Assembly: GCA_045636145.1 (NCBI GenBank)
Contig: JAZTWV010000038.1
Location: 1-19,661, forward strand
Source: Flemingiibacterium sp045636145
Lineage (GTDB): Bacteria > Bacillota > Clostridia > Oscillospirales > CAG-272
Length of the DNA: 19,661 nt
Direction: 5' to 3'
The position numbers and the translations under genes are program-made. Shown in pieces: positions 1 through 7,280 of this stretch; position 1 is the first letter of the stretch, and the number at the start of each line of letters is the position of its first letter. The notes under the pieces were generated by a model, which searched no databases, was not told where the DNA came from, and saw nothing but the letters and a program-made list of their open reading frames with translations.

Positions 1-211
1 ATGGTATAATATACGCAGGAAATCCTGTTTCACAGGCTTTCGCGGCTTCGCCGCTCCGCGCCGTGGCGCAGTTGCGCAATTGACGGCTTCGCAAAAATGC
101 CCTTGCAAGCAAGCATTTTTGCTTCATGGTATAATAATTTACAAAAAACACTTGTCACCTTACACTAAATGTGGTACAATAATAATATCTGTAATAACGG
201 AGGACACTTTC
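1..211. other. Leading intergenic stretch with small hairpins
   Basis: No gene is seen before the yqeG start at 212. The stretch holds several short inverted repeats: GCGGC/GCCGC at 42-54, and a perfect 10-bp stem GCAAAAATGC (91-100) with GCATTTTTGC (113-122). The sequence ATGGTATAATA occurs at 1-11 and again at 126-136, each an extended -10-like box (TGG-TATAAT). The 91-122 hairpin has no T-run after it, so it is not a clear intrinsic terminator, but it may mark the end of an upstream transcription unit outside the window. Confidence 0.4.
152..180 (+). promoter_or_regulatory. Promoter of the yqeG-aroE-aroQ-trmO operon
   Basis: TTGTCA (152-157) and TACAAT (175-180) are separated by 17 nt, with a TGG extension just before the -10. 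The predicted start of transcription is near 187, which leaves a leader of about 25 nt before the TTG start at 212. A CGGAGG ribosome binding site lies at 198-203. Confidence 0.65.
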
Positions 212-718
212 TTGATTTCAAAGCTTCTTCCAACGAAAATATACAAGGATATATACGAAATAACACCAGACTACCTGCTCTCCAAGGGCATACGGGCGCT
301 GATACTTGATATCGACAATACGCTTGTTACATATGATGACCCCACACCGACAGAAAGTGTTTCTGCATGGCTTTCTTCAATGCACAGCGCCGGAATACAA
401 ACGGCATTTGTGTCAAACAATCACGCAGAACGGGTTGAGGGATTCTGCAAGGGACTTGACTGCTATTTTCATGCGGATGCAAAAAAACCGTCACGGAAAT
501 ATCTGCGGCTTGCTATGGATCATATGGGAACGACGGCAGACAATACTGCCTGCGTGGGAGATCAGCTTTTTACGGATGTGCTTGCAGGAAAACGTGCCGG
601 AATGAGGGCGTTTCTTGTACCGCCCATAAAGGACAAGCGCACACTGTTTTTCAGAGCGAAGCGACTCCTTGAAAAGCCGTTTTTGCGGATATATTACAAG
701 AAAAACAACAAAGCATGA
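212..718 (+). CDS. YqeG family HAD-IIIA phosphatase
   Basis: A small HAD-superfamily phosphatase (168 aa), the usual YqeG length. Motif I is LDIDNTL (the two Asp act as nucleophile and acid/base), motif II is FVSNN, motif III is the Lys in KKPSRK, and motif IV is VGDQLFTD. No cap domain is evident. The open frame extends upstream to an ATG at 80, but that start lies before the promoter at 152-180. I chose TTG at 212 because CGGAGG sits 8 nt before it and the protein then begins MISKLLP, as family members do. It is first in an operon and ends 9 nt before the next gene. The physiological substrate of YqeG is unsettled; in Bacillus its gene also lies near aroE. Confidence 0.88.
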   Translation: MISKLLPTKIYKDIYEITPDYLLSKGIRALILDIDNTLVTYDDPTPTESVSAWLSSMHSAGIQTAFVSNNHAERVEGFCKGLDCYFHADAKKPSRKYLRLAMDHMGTTADNTACVGDQLFTDVLAGKRAGMRAFLVPPIKDKRTLFFRAKRLLEKPFLRIYYKKNNKA

Positions 719-727
719 GGTGTTTTC

Positions 728-1180
728 ATGACCAAATTCTATAACCTTACAAAGATGCTTGCGGCGATGATGTTCCGTAAGGATTCACCCATTATTGCCG
801 ATGGGGCAATAGCTCCCGAAAGTGAGCCGGGCATAGTGCTTGCAAGAGTCCGCACACTTATTGATGAGCGCCGCATAAATGCGGCTGAAAATCTGCTTTT
901 TGATATGCTTGATATACAAAAGCCGGTTTACGCGGCAATTGCACTTGATTTTTACGCGCATCTGTCAATGCTTAGCGAAGAAGAGCTTAAGGCGGCGGAT
1001 TTTTCCGTTGAAGAGATCGGACAGGGAATTGCCGATATGATGAAGATTTACAGAATCAGAATAGTTCAGAAAAACGACCCAAGAATACAGGGCGCAAATG
1101 TGAAAAAGATACCCGTGGATGCGTCGGGCAAGATTCCACTGAATGTCCTTGCCGATAAGGATGCGATGGAGAAAAAATAG
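728..1180 (+). CDS. Small hypothetical protein, possibly DUF6483-like
   Basis: A 150-residue soluble protein with no signal peptide or membrane segment. The middle reads as helices: a conserved-looking INAAENLLFDML, then an aromatic ALDFYAHL, then LSEEELKAADFSVEEI, ending in a charged tail. The INxAENLLF...FY..L...LxxEELxxxxFSxEEI pattern recalls the DUF6483 family of Clostridia proteins; this is from memory and not checked. TGAGGTG at 714-720 serves as ribosome binding site. The stop codon is one base before the aroE start, so the two are probably translationally coupled. No function can be assigned. Confidence 0.75.
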   Translation: MTKFYNLTKMLAAMMFRKDSPIIADGAIAPESEPGIVLARVRTLIDERRINAAENLLFDMLDIQKPVYAAIALDFYAHLSMLSEEELKAADFSVEEIGQGIADMMKIYRIRIVQKNDPRIQGANVKKIPVDASGKIPLNVLADKDAMEKK

Positions 1181-1181
1181 T

Positions 1182-2042
1182 ATGATAGAAAGATTAAAGC
1201 TTGCAGTTCTCGGCTCGCCAATAGCACACAGCCGTTCACCTCAGCTTCAGACGTCATTTGCAAAAGACTGCGGCATTGCCGATTTCTCCTACGAGCGAAT
1301 CGAAACCACCTGCGACACACTGCGTGGTACGATAAACCGACTCCGCGACGAGGGATATGACGGTTTTAACTGTACGATGCCCCTTAAAACCGATATGGCG
1401 CGGCTTGCCGACAGTCTCAGCGAAGAAGCACGGATTTTGTGCTCGGCTAACACTGTAGCTGTCCGCGACGGAAAGTTTAATGCCGACACCACCGACGGTA
1501 TTGGCATTCTTCTCACTGTGCGCCGCGGCTTCGGTGATATGACCCTTTCACCTGAGGCGGCGGTGAGAGGCAAGCGCGTGGCACTGTTTGGGGCAGGCGG
1601 CGCGGCAAGGTCGGTGGCGCTCTCGCTTAAAAACGCCGGTGCGGAGCTGATTCTTCTCAACCGCACAGTTTCCGGTGCCGAGGAGCTTCGCGAAATGCTG
1701 GGTATCGACTGTCCCTGTCTGCCGCTCACCGATGAAGCGGCAATATGCGGTGCGGCGAGGGAATGCGACGTTCTCATAAACTGTACGGCTCTCGGAATGT
1801 CGGGTAAGCCGGAGTTTTCGTCTCTTTCGTTTGTTGATGCGCTTCGCGAAGATGCGCTTGTGGTTGATGCGGTATACAATCCCCTTGAAACCGCACTTCT
1901 TAAAAGAGCCAAGGGGCGCGGACTTCGTGCGCTCAGCGGACTTTGGATGCTTGTATATCAGGGTGCGGCTTCCTTTGAAAAATGGTCGGGAGTGCTTCCA
2001 GGCGAGGACGCCTGCGAGAGAGCCTTTGAAATTATAAAATAA
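1182..2042 (+). CDS. aroE: Shikimate dehydrogenase AroE
   Basis: Reduces 3-dehydroshikimate to shikimate with NADPH, in the cytoplasmic shikimate pathway. The protein has 286 aa, normal for the family. Visible are the shikimate-binding HSRSP (Ser17, Ser19), the catalytic Lys69 in NCTMPLK, Asn90, Asp105 in ADTTDG, the dinucleotide loop GAGGAARSV, an NRT that fits NADP preference, and the C-terminal YQGAASF. The usual NVTxPxK reads NCTMPLK here, a mild change. ATG at 1182 is preferred over an in-frame upstream start because GGAG (1168-1171) precedes it and the upstream part overlaps the previous gene. It shares an operon with aroQ, which performs the preceding pathway step. Confidence 0.96.
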   Translation: MIERLKLAVLGSPIAHSRSPQLQTSFAKDCGIADFSYERIETTCDTLRGTINRLRDEGYDGFNCTMPLKTDMARLADSLSEEARILCSANTVAVRDGKFNADTTDGIGILLTVRRGFGDMTLSPEAAVRGKRVALFGAGGAARSVALSLKNAGAELILLNRTVSGAEELREMLGIDCPCLPLTDEAAICGAARECDVLINCTALGMSGKPEFSSLSFVDALREDALVVDAVYNPLETALLKRAKGRGLRALSGLWMLVYQGAASFEKWSGVLPGEDACERAFEIIK

Positions 2043-2053
2043 GAGGTACAGTA

Positions 2054-2953
2054 ATGTCAAACGCAAAATTCGGAGTTGCGGGAAGCTCGGACAGCTTCTT
2101 TGCAAGCGGCAAAAAGCATACACATGAAGCTCCCGCATGGCTTGCGGAGCAGGGAATAGATGCCTACGAATATCAGGCAGGACGCGGATTCATGGCAGGC
2201 GAAGCTTCCATGAGACGTGTTGGCGACGAGGCGAGGGCAAACGGCATTTTGATGTCGCTTCATGCACCTTATTTCATCTCACTTTCAAGCGTGGAGCTTG
2301 AAAAACGCCTTAACTCCATCGAATATATTAAAAAGAGCCTGTGGGCGGCGGAGTGCCTTTCTGCGGACACAATTGTTGTTCACACGGGCAGTGCGGCTAA
2401 AATCTCCCGTGAGCAGGCGATGGAATACGCCGCGGACACGCTTTACAAGTTGTTCGAGGACATCGGCGACACCAATATACGAATCGGTCTTGAGACTATG
2501 GGCAAATTAAATCAGCTTGGTACTCTTTCTGAGGTTTTGACTCTCTGTAAAATAGACAGGCGGCTTTATCCCGTGGTGGACTTCGGGCATCTTAACTGCC
2601 GCGGTCGGTCTGAGAGCGGCGTTTTCGACGGAATTTCCGATACCCCCACCGGCGGAGTGTTTGCTTCGGTTGACGACTACCGCGCGGTGTTTGATAAAAT
2701 AGCAAACACCCTCGGTGACAGCTATGCCGATACGCTTCACTGCCATTTTTCAAAGATAGAATACACAAAACAGGGTGAGAAACGCCATGTAAACTTTGCG
2801 GACGACGGCTTCGAGCCGCCCTTTGAGCCGCTCATGGAAGCGATTATAAAGGAAAACGTGTCACCGCGCATTATCAGCGAGTCTGCCGGAATGCAGAGCG
2901 AGGATGCGGCGGCGATGAAGGCATATTATCTTAAATTAAAAGGAGAAATATGA
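2054..2953 (+). CDS. Endonuclease IV-like TIM-barrel protein
   Basis: A 299-residue protein of the AP endonuclease 2 / sugar-phosphate isomerase TIM-barrel superfamily. Metal-ligand segments appear in the order expected for Nfo: HAPYF, VVHTGS, GLETMG, VDFGHLN, LHCHFSK, KRHVNF and ISES. The Asp of the Nfo D-R-H ligand motif appears to be Lys (EKRHV), and the protein is somewhat longer than Nfo, so it may not be a true AP endonuclease. The start follows AGAGG at 2043-2047. Its 3' end overlaps aroQ by ATGA. Its place between aroE and aroQ could point to a sugar or cyclitol substrate, but that is inference. Confidence 0.82.
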   Translation: MSNAKFGVAGSSDSFFASGKKHTHEAPAWLAEQGIDAYEYQAGRGFMAGEASMRRVGDEARANGILMSLHAPYFISLSSVELEKRLNSIEYIKKSLWAAECLSADTIVVHTGSAAKISREQAMEYAADTLYKLFEDIGDTNIRIGLETMGKLNQLGTLSEVLTLCKIDRRLYPVVDFGHLNCRGRSESGVFDGISDTPTGGVFASVDDYRAVFDKIANTLGDSYADTLHCHFSKIEYTKQGEKRHVNFADDGFEPPFEPLMEAIIKENVSPRIISESAGMQSEDAAAMKAYYLKLKGEI

Positions 2954-3405
2954 TGAAGATTCTTGTAATAAACGGTCCGAATCTTAATCTTACAGGCGAA
3001 AGAGAGACCGGTCACTACGGCACGGACACCCTTGACACCATAAACGCGCGCATCACAGCAGAGGCGGAGAAAATGGGTGTTCAGGTTGAGTTTTATCAGT
3101 CAAATCACGAGGGCGGTATAATTGACCGCCTCCACGCGGCACGTCCGGCGGCAAATGGCGGAATTGACGCTGTGCTCATCAATGCCGGCGCGTACACTCA
3201 CTATTCATATGCTATCCGCGACGCAATTTCGGCAATAAAGCTGCCTACTGTGGAGATACATATGTCAAACATCCACGCACGCGAGGCTTTCCGCCATGAG
3301 TCGGTGATAACCCCTGTTTGCGTGGGGCAGATTTGCGGATTTGGGTGGTACAGCTACATCCTCGGACTTTATGCGGCGATAGATGAGGTAAACAAGAAAA
3401 AATGA
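2950..3405 (+). CDS. aroQ: Type II 3-dehydroquinate dehydratase AroQ
   Basis: Dehydrates 3-dehydroquinate to 3-dehydroshikimate, the substrate of AroE. The 151-aa length matches type II enzymes, which form dodecamers. Motifs are NGPNLNLTGERE, catalytic Tyr23 in HYG, the QSNHEG segment, NAGAYTHYSYAIRDA (usually NPGAYTHTS) and VEIHMSNIHAREAFRHES. Two ATG codons are adjacent (2950 and 2953). The first forms an ATGA overlap with the upstream stop, while the second lies at a better distance from AGGAG (2941-2945), so the true start could be either. Confidence 0.96.
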   Translation: MMKILVINGPNLNLTGERETGHYGTDTLDTINARITAEAEKMGVQVEFYQSNHEGGIIDRLHAARPAANGGIDAVLINAGAYTHYSYAIRDAISAIKLPTVEIHMSNIHAREAFRHESVITPVCVGQICGFGWYSYILGLYAAIDEVNKKK

Positions 3406-4220
3406 GCACAAAATACCTGTTTCTTGATGTAGACGGGACGATTGTTGACTTTGACGGCACTATGGCGGAGTCTGCCGAGACGGCACTTAAGACGGCACAG
3501 AAAAACGGTCATAAGCTTATACTTTGCACGGGCAGATGCACAGGACAACTATATCCTATGCTTACCGAAAAGATAAATTTTGACGGATTTATCACCTCTG
3601 CCGGTGCAAGAGTGCGTTACGGCGGAAAAGTGATTTCGGAAAAAATATTCAGCCGCCAACAGTTAAGACGGTTCATAAGAGTTTGCGATGAATCCGGTAC
3701 ATTTCTGTATGCTCATATTGACGAGGGACTTGCGGCAACAGAAAGGGATATCAGAGGAATTTACGGGGTATTCAAGGAGATTGGCATTGACACTGAGGCA
3801 ACAAAATCGCTTCTCGGGAAAATCGCACCGGTAGATTCGCTTGAAATGGACGGTATTGAGCGGCTGATATACTGTGGGTCGGCGTATGAGCATGAAGACA
3901 TGCGGTCGGTGCTTGGCGGCGAGTTTATGGTAGACCCATACAGCTTTCAGAATATGCCAAATACAAGCGGCGAGGTAAATCTTGCAGGAGTTACAAAGGC
4001 AAGCGGAATTCATGCACTCATTTCGCACCTTGGTGCAAGCATGGACGATACTATAGCTTTCGGCGATAATTGGAACGATATTTCCATGATCCGCGCGGCG
4101 AAGATAGGAGTTGTTATGGGAAACGCACCGGAAGAATTGAAGGCGGAGGCTGATATGGTAACTGATCATATAAGGCAGGACGGGCTGTATAATGCTTTTG
4201 TCCGTTTGGGACTGATATGA
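3402..4220 (+). CDS. Cof-type HAD-IIB hydrolase
   Basis: A cytoplasmic sugar-phosphate-type phosphatase of the HAD IIB (Cof) class (272 aa, typical). Motif I is FLDVDGT, motif II is LCTGR, motif III is the Lys of VTKASGI, and motif IV is GDNWNDISMI. The cap domain lies between motifs II and III, at about residues 80-190. It starts inside the aroQ stop (ATGA) and ends with another ATGA overlap into trmO. The substrate cannot be read from the sequence; members dephosphorylate varied sugar phosphates, FMN or pyridoxal phosphate. Confidence 0.9.
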   Translation: MSTKYLFLDVDGTIVDFDGTMAESAETALKTAQKNGHKLILCTGRCTGQLYPMLTEKINFDGFITSAGARVRYGGKVISEKIFSRQQLRRFIRVCDESGTFLYAHIDEGLAATERDIRGIYGVFKEIGIDTEATKSLLGKIAPVDSLEMDGIERLIYCGSAYEHEDMRSVLGGEFMVDPYSFQNMPNTSGEVNLAGVTKASGIHALISHLGASMDDTIAFGDNWNDISMIRAAKIGVVMGNAPEELKAEADMVTDHIRQDGLYNAFVRLGLI

Positions 4221-4894
4221 TGAAGACAATCGCCCATATTCATACAGATTTTCCCGATAAATTCGGTATTCCGCGCCAGAGCGGACTCCTTGATACCCTT
4301 GAGTCTAAAATCGTCTTTGAGCCTGAATACAGGGTCGCAGAAGCACTTCGGGGGATGGAACAGTGGTCGCATTTGTGGCTTATATGGGAGTTTTCAAAGT
4401 CGGTGCGTGATGATTGGTCGCCAACGGTACGTCCGCCGAGGCTTGGGGGGAACACACGCGTTGGCGTGTTTGCCACACGCTCACCCTTCAGACCCAATCC
4501 CATCGGACTCTCCTGTGTGAAGCTTCTTCGGGTGGAGCATACTGCATCTGAGGGAACGGTGCTTTTTGTGAACGGAGCCGATATGCTTGACGGCACGCCC
4601 ATTTACGATATAAAGCCGTATTTGCCGTATGCGGATTCCCACCCGGAGGCTTCAGGTGGCTTTGCCAAAGAGGTGTTCGGTGTGAAGCTTTCGGTGGATT
4701 TTCCGGAAGAACTGCTAAGTAAGCTTCCCGAAAACAAGCGTGATGCCGCGGTTGCGATCCTTGCGGAAGACCCACGTCCTGCGGTACGACAAAACGATTC
4801 TGACAGAGTGTTCGGATTCGGATTTGCGGGATATGAGATAAAATTCACCGTAAAAGAATCTGTGGCGACGGTAGTATCGGTGGAAGAAAATTAA
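4217..4894 (+). CDS. trmO: TrmO/TsaA tRNA t6A methyltransferase
   Basis: Methylates N6-threonylcarbamoyladenosine at position 37 of tRNA (t6A to m6t6A) with S-adenosylmethionine. The 225-aa protein has the N-terminal beta-barrel signature: DKFGIPRQ, WSHLWLIWEF, RPPRLGGN, VGVFATRSPFRPNPIGLS and GADMLDGTPIYDIKPYLPYADS. The C-terminal region carries ILAEDPRP and FGFGFAGYEIKF, as in two-domain TrmO proteins. It is translationally coupled to the preceding HAD gene and followed directly by a terminator, so it closes the operon. Confidence 0.92.
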   Translation: MMKTIAHIHTDFPDKFGIPRQSGLLDTLESKIVFEPEYRVAEALRGMEQWSHLWLIWEFSKSVRDDWSPTVRPPRLGGNTRVGVFATRSPFRPNPIGLSCVKLLRVEHTASEGTVLFVNGADMLDGTPIYDIKPYLPYADSHPEASGGFAKEVFGVKLSVDFPEELLSKLPENKRDAAVAILAEDPRPAVRQNDSDRVFGFGFAGYEIKFTVKESVATVVSVEEN

Positions 4895-4899
4895 AAAGT

Positions 4900-4938
4900 G
4901 CGCACACTGCGAGATGTTTTGCGGTGTGCGCGTTTTTT
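4900..4938 (+). terminator. Intrinsic terminator after trmO
   Basis: An 11-bp stem GCGCACACTGC (4900-4910) with GCGGTGTGCGC (4921-4931), containing one G-U pair and a 10-nt loop, is followed by G and then TTTTTT. It begins a few bases after the trmO stop. Confidence 0.92.
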
Positions 4939-4982
4939 AATACCGAATGGCGTTTGCGGCACATATAAATTGCCGAAAACGG

Positions 4983-5011
4983 TTGACAAAATACGCGGTA
5001 TAGTATATAAT
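4983..5011 (+). promoter_or_regulatory. Consensus promoter of the antiporter-mgtC operon
   Basis: TTGACA (4983-4988), a 17-nt spacer and TATAAT (5006-5011) match the sigma-A consensus exactly. Transcription should start near 5018, leaving a leader of about 60 nt. That leader contains ACTTTACAT twice (5035-5043 and 5046-5054), 11 bp apart, which could be an operator on one helix face; this is weak. Confidence 0.88.
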
Positions 5012-5076
5012 ATCAATATATATAATTTACGCTTACTTTACATGAACTTTACATAAAACTAGACCCGGAGGATGGA

Positions 5077-6471
5077 ATGCCCTTTTCTGATAATCTCACC
5101 GCGCAGATAATTCTGTCTGTATCTCTCATACTGATGGGCGGATTTGCAATGACGCGGATAACCAAACGACTGCGGCTGCCCAATGTAACGGCATACATAA
5201 TTGCAGGCATACTGCTTGGTCCCGTGTGCCTTGATGCTGTGCCGCAGAGCGTTATCGACGGTACTGAATTTTTGTCCGATATATCCCTTGCTTTTATTGC
5301 GTTTGGGGTAGGAGAATTTTTCAAGCTTTCGGCACTTAAACGATGCGGTCTGTCAGCGATGCTTATAACATTTGCGGAGGCACTCATCGTGTTCTCGGCA
5401 ATGTTTGGCGTGCTTCATTTTCTCCTGCGGCTTGACATATCCCTTTCTGTGGTGCTTTCCGCGCTGGCGGCGGCAACCGCTCCTACTTCCACCATGATGA
5501 CTATACGTCAGACCAGAGCGCGTGGTGCGTTTGTAGATACGCTTTTGCAAGTTATGGCGTTTGACAATCTTGTAAGTCTTGTGGCTTACAGTGTGGCAAT
5601 TTCCGTGGCTCTTTCGCTTATCCACGGCGGATTTGAATTAACCGCTGTTGCACTTCCCATTCTAAAGAATATTGCCGCCGCGTTCCTTGGAGCGGTGTTT
5701 GGCGTTATAATGAAGCTTTTCCTTGGCGGTCGCTCCGAGGATAATCGGCTTATAATAGTGGTGGGACTTTTGTTTGCCTTTTGCGGCGTGTGCACGCTTC
5801 TTGACGTGTCACCGCTTCTCGGATGCATGATGATAGGTACGGTCTACATAAATCTCACAGGGGATAGCAAGCTGTTTTTGCAGGTAGCATATTTCACGCC
5901 GCCGCTGCTTCTTATATTTTTCGTGCGCTCCGGACTTAATTTTAATTTTTCGGCACTCACGCATGGCGGCTCTTTCGGCGGTGTGCCTCTGTGGTGTATC
6001 GGAATCGTATATTTTTCGGTGCGTCTTATTACAAAGTATGTTGGAGCGTTTGTGGGCGCATCCGTCACCAGACAGTCTGCCGAGATACGGCGATATCTTG
6101 GAATGGCGCTGATACCTCAGGCAGGCGTGGCAATCGGTCTTTCCACCCTTGGCGCGCGAGCTCTTGGCGGAGAGATAGGTGACGCCCTTGAAACGGTGGT
6201 GCTGTTTGCCTGCATACTCTACGAATTTATCGGACCGCCCCTTGCAAGGTGGTCGCTCTCCCTCTCAAATTCAATCGGTGGGGAAGATGTGCCCGAAGCA
6301 CCGCCGCCGGATGCCGCAGAGCTTATTGACAGGGTGAGAGTAATACGTGAGCAGAATGCCCATGCTATTCCGCCAAGCGGCGCGGAGGAAGCGGCGTTTA
6401 CCGAAGCCGCAGAGGAGCAAATAGAGGCTATGGCACGTCCCGGACTGTACAGGGACAAATTCAGACGTTAG
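5077..6471 (+). CDS. CPA2-type cation/proton antiporter
   Basis: A polytopic membrane protein (464 aa) of the Kef/NapA-like antiporter superfamily. About 12 hydrophobic segments fill residues 8-395, followed by a hydrophilic, Pro/Ala/Glu-rich tail of roughly 70 residues. Family landmarks are RLPNVTAYIIAGILLGP near the N terminus and the unwound-helix segment ATAPTSTMMTIRQTRARG (about residues 133-150). The ion-binding pair, normally Asp-Asp in electrogenic members, reads Asp163-Asn164 here (AFDNLVSL). No RCK/TrkA-N domain follows. The start has GGAGG at 5067-5071. An mgtC-type gene follows 30 nt downstream. The ion transported is unknown. Confidence 0.87.
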   Translation: MPFSDNLTAQIILSVSLILMGGFAMTRITKRLRLPNVTAYIIAGILLGPVCLDAVPQSVIDGTEFLSDISLAFIAFGVGEFFKLSALKRCGLSAMLITFAEALIVFSAMFGVLHFLLRLDISLSVVLSALAAATAPTSTMMTIRQTRARGAFVDTLLQVMAFDNLVSLVAYSVAISVALSLIHGGFELTAVALPILKNIAAAFLGAVFGVIMKLFLGGRSEDNRLIIVVGLLFAFCGVCTLLDVSPLLGCMMIGTVYINLTGDSKLFLQVAYFTPPLLLIFFVRSGLNFNFSALTHGGSFGGVPLWCIGIVYFSVRLITKYVGAFVGASVTRQSAEIRRYLGMALIPQAGVAIGLSTLGARALGGEIGDALETVVLFACILYEFIGPPLARWSLSLSNSIGGEDVPEAPPPDAAELIDRVRVIREQNAHAIPPSGAEEAAFTEAAEEQIEAMARPGLYRDKFRR

Positions 6472-6501
6472 ATTATAATATGTGAGTTTTCGGAGGAGAA
6501 T

Positions 6502-7233
6502 ATGTTTTTCACAGATTTTGGAGATCCTATTGTTAAATTGCTGGGAGAGTGGTCAGGCGAGCTGACTCTCGCTTCAATGCTTCTTCGCATCGCAGTGTCG
6601 GTGATGCTCGGTGCGCTTCTTGGATGTGAGCGCGCCACAAAGCGTCATGCGGCAGGACTTCGCACATTTATGCTTGTGTCCCTTGCGGCGTGCTGTGCTA
6701 TGATGATAGATATTTATCTTATTTCATCGCTCGGCGTGATGTTTCCCCTTGTATCTGCGGCGGCACTTGTGGGCGCGGCTACCATCAGCTCAAGCTCCAT
6801 ACTTTACAGCTCCAAGAATCAAATAAAGGGGCTTACCACCTCGGCAGGACTGTGGGCGTGTGCCCTTATCGGACTTGCGGCAGGGGCCGGACTTTACAGC
6901 GTTACGCTTATCGGATTTCTTGCTCTTATAATCTCTCTCTCACTTTTTCCGTCCTTTGAGAGATTCTTAAAGAACCGTTCCGACCATTTTGAGATACATT
7001 TAGAGCTTGCAAGCCGTCAGGTATTACCGGACTTTACCGCAACGGTACGCGCTCTCGGACTTCGGATTGACGACATCGAATCAAATCCGGCGTATCATAA
7101 TTCGGGACTGTCGGTGTACACGGTTTCGCTGACGGTGGTGGGCAGTGAGCTTAAGAAATATAAGACCCACCGCGAGATAATTACGGCTCTCGGCTCGCCC
7201 GATTATGTGCGGTACATTGAGGAAATAAGCTAA
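6502..7233 (+). CDS. MgtC/SapB family membrane protein
   Basis: A 243-residue inner membrane protein of the MgtC/SapB family. Five hydrophobic helices span about residues 20-155, with the family signature LGALLGCERATKRHAAGLRTFMLV (residues about 37-60, GxER and AGLRT). The C-terminal 80 residues form a soluble domain, probably ACT-like. CGGAGGAG lies just upstream of the ATG. It shares the antiporter promoter and precedes a bidirectional terminator. MgtC proteins are linked to low-magnesium growth and ATP-synthase or membrane-potential modulation in pathogens; the role in a commensal is unclear. Pairing with an antiporter suggests ion or pH homeostasis. Confidence 0.9.
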   Translation: MFFTDFGDPIVKLLGEWSGELTLASMLLRIAVSVMLGALLGCERATKRHAAGLRTFMLVSLAACCAMMIDIYLISSLGVMFPLVSAAALVGAATISSSSILYSSKNQIKGLTTSAGLWACALIGLAAGAGLYSVTLIGFLALIISLSLFPSFERFLKNRSDHFEIHLELASRQVLPDFTATVRALGLRIDDIESNPAYHNSGLSVYTVSLTVVGSELKKYKTHREIITALGSPDYVRYIEEIS

Positions 7234-7234
7234 G

Positions 7235-7265
7235 GAAAAACGGCTGCTTGCTGGCAGCCGTTTTT
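7235..7265. terminator. Bidirectional terminator between mgtC-like gene and serpin
   Basis: The stem CGGCTGC (7241-7247) pairs with GCAGCCG (7254-7260). It is flanked by AAAAA on the left and TTTTT on the right, so it can end both the + strand antiporter operon and the - strand serpin transcript. Confidence 0.9.
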
Positions 7266-7280
7266 ATCTTCGCTATTTAT

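Noticed and set aside
1..211. A mobile-element end or attachment site at the left edge
   Set aside because: Short hairpins and a repeated ATGGTATAATA are present, but no terminal repeats, target duplication or transposase; the 11-mer fits a -10 box.
1548..2138. A 196-codon - strand ORF over aroE
   Set aside because: It is antisense to a clear aroE; the basic, Arg/Cys-rich translation is typical of a shadow frame.
5035..5054. ACTTTACAT direct repeat as an operator of the antiporter operon
   Set aside because: There are only two AT-rich 9-mers, downstream of the predicted transcription start; too weak to report as a site.
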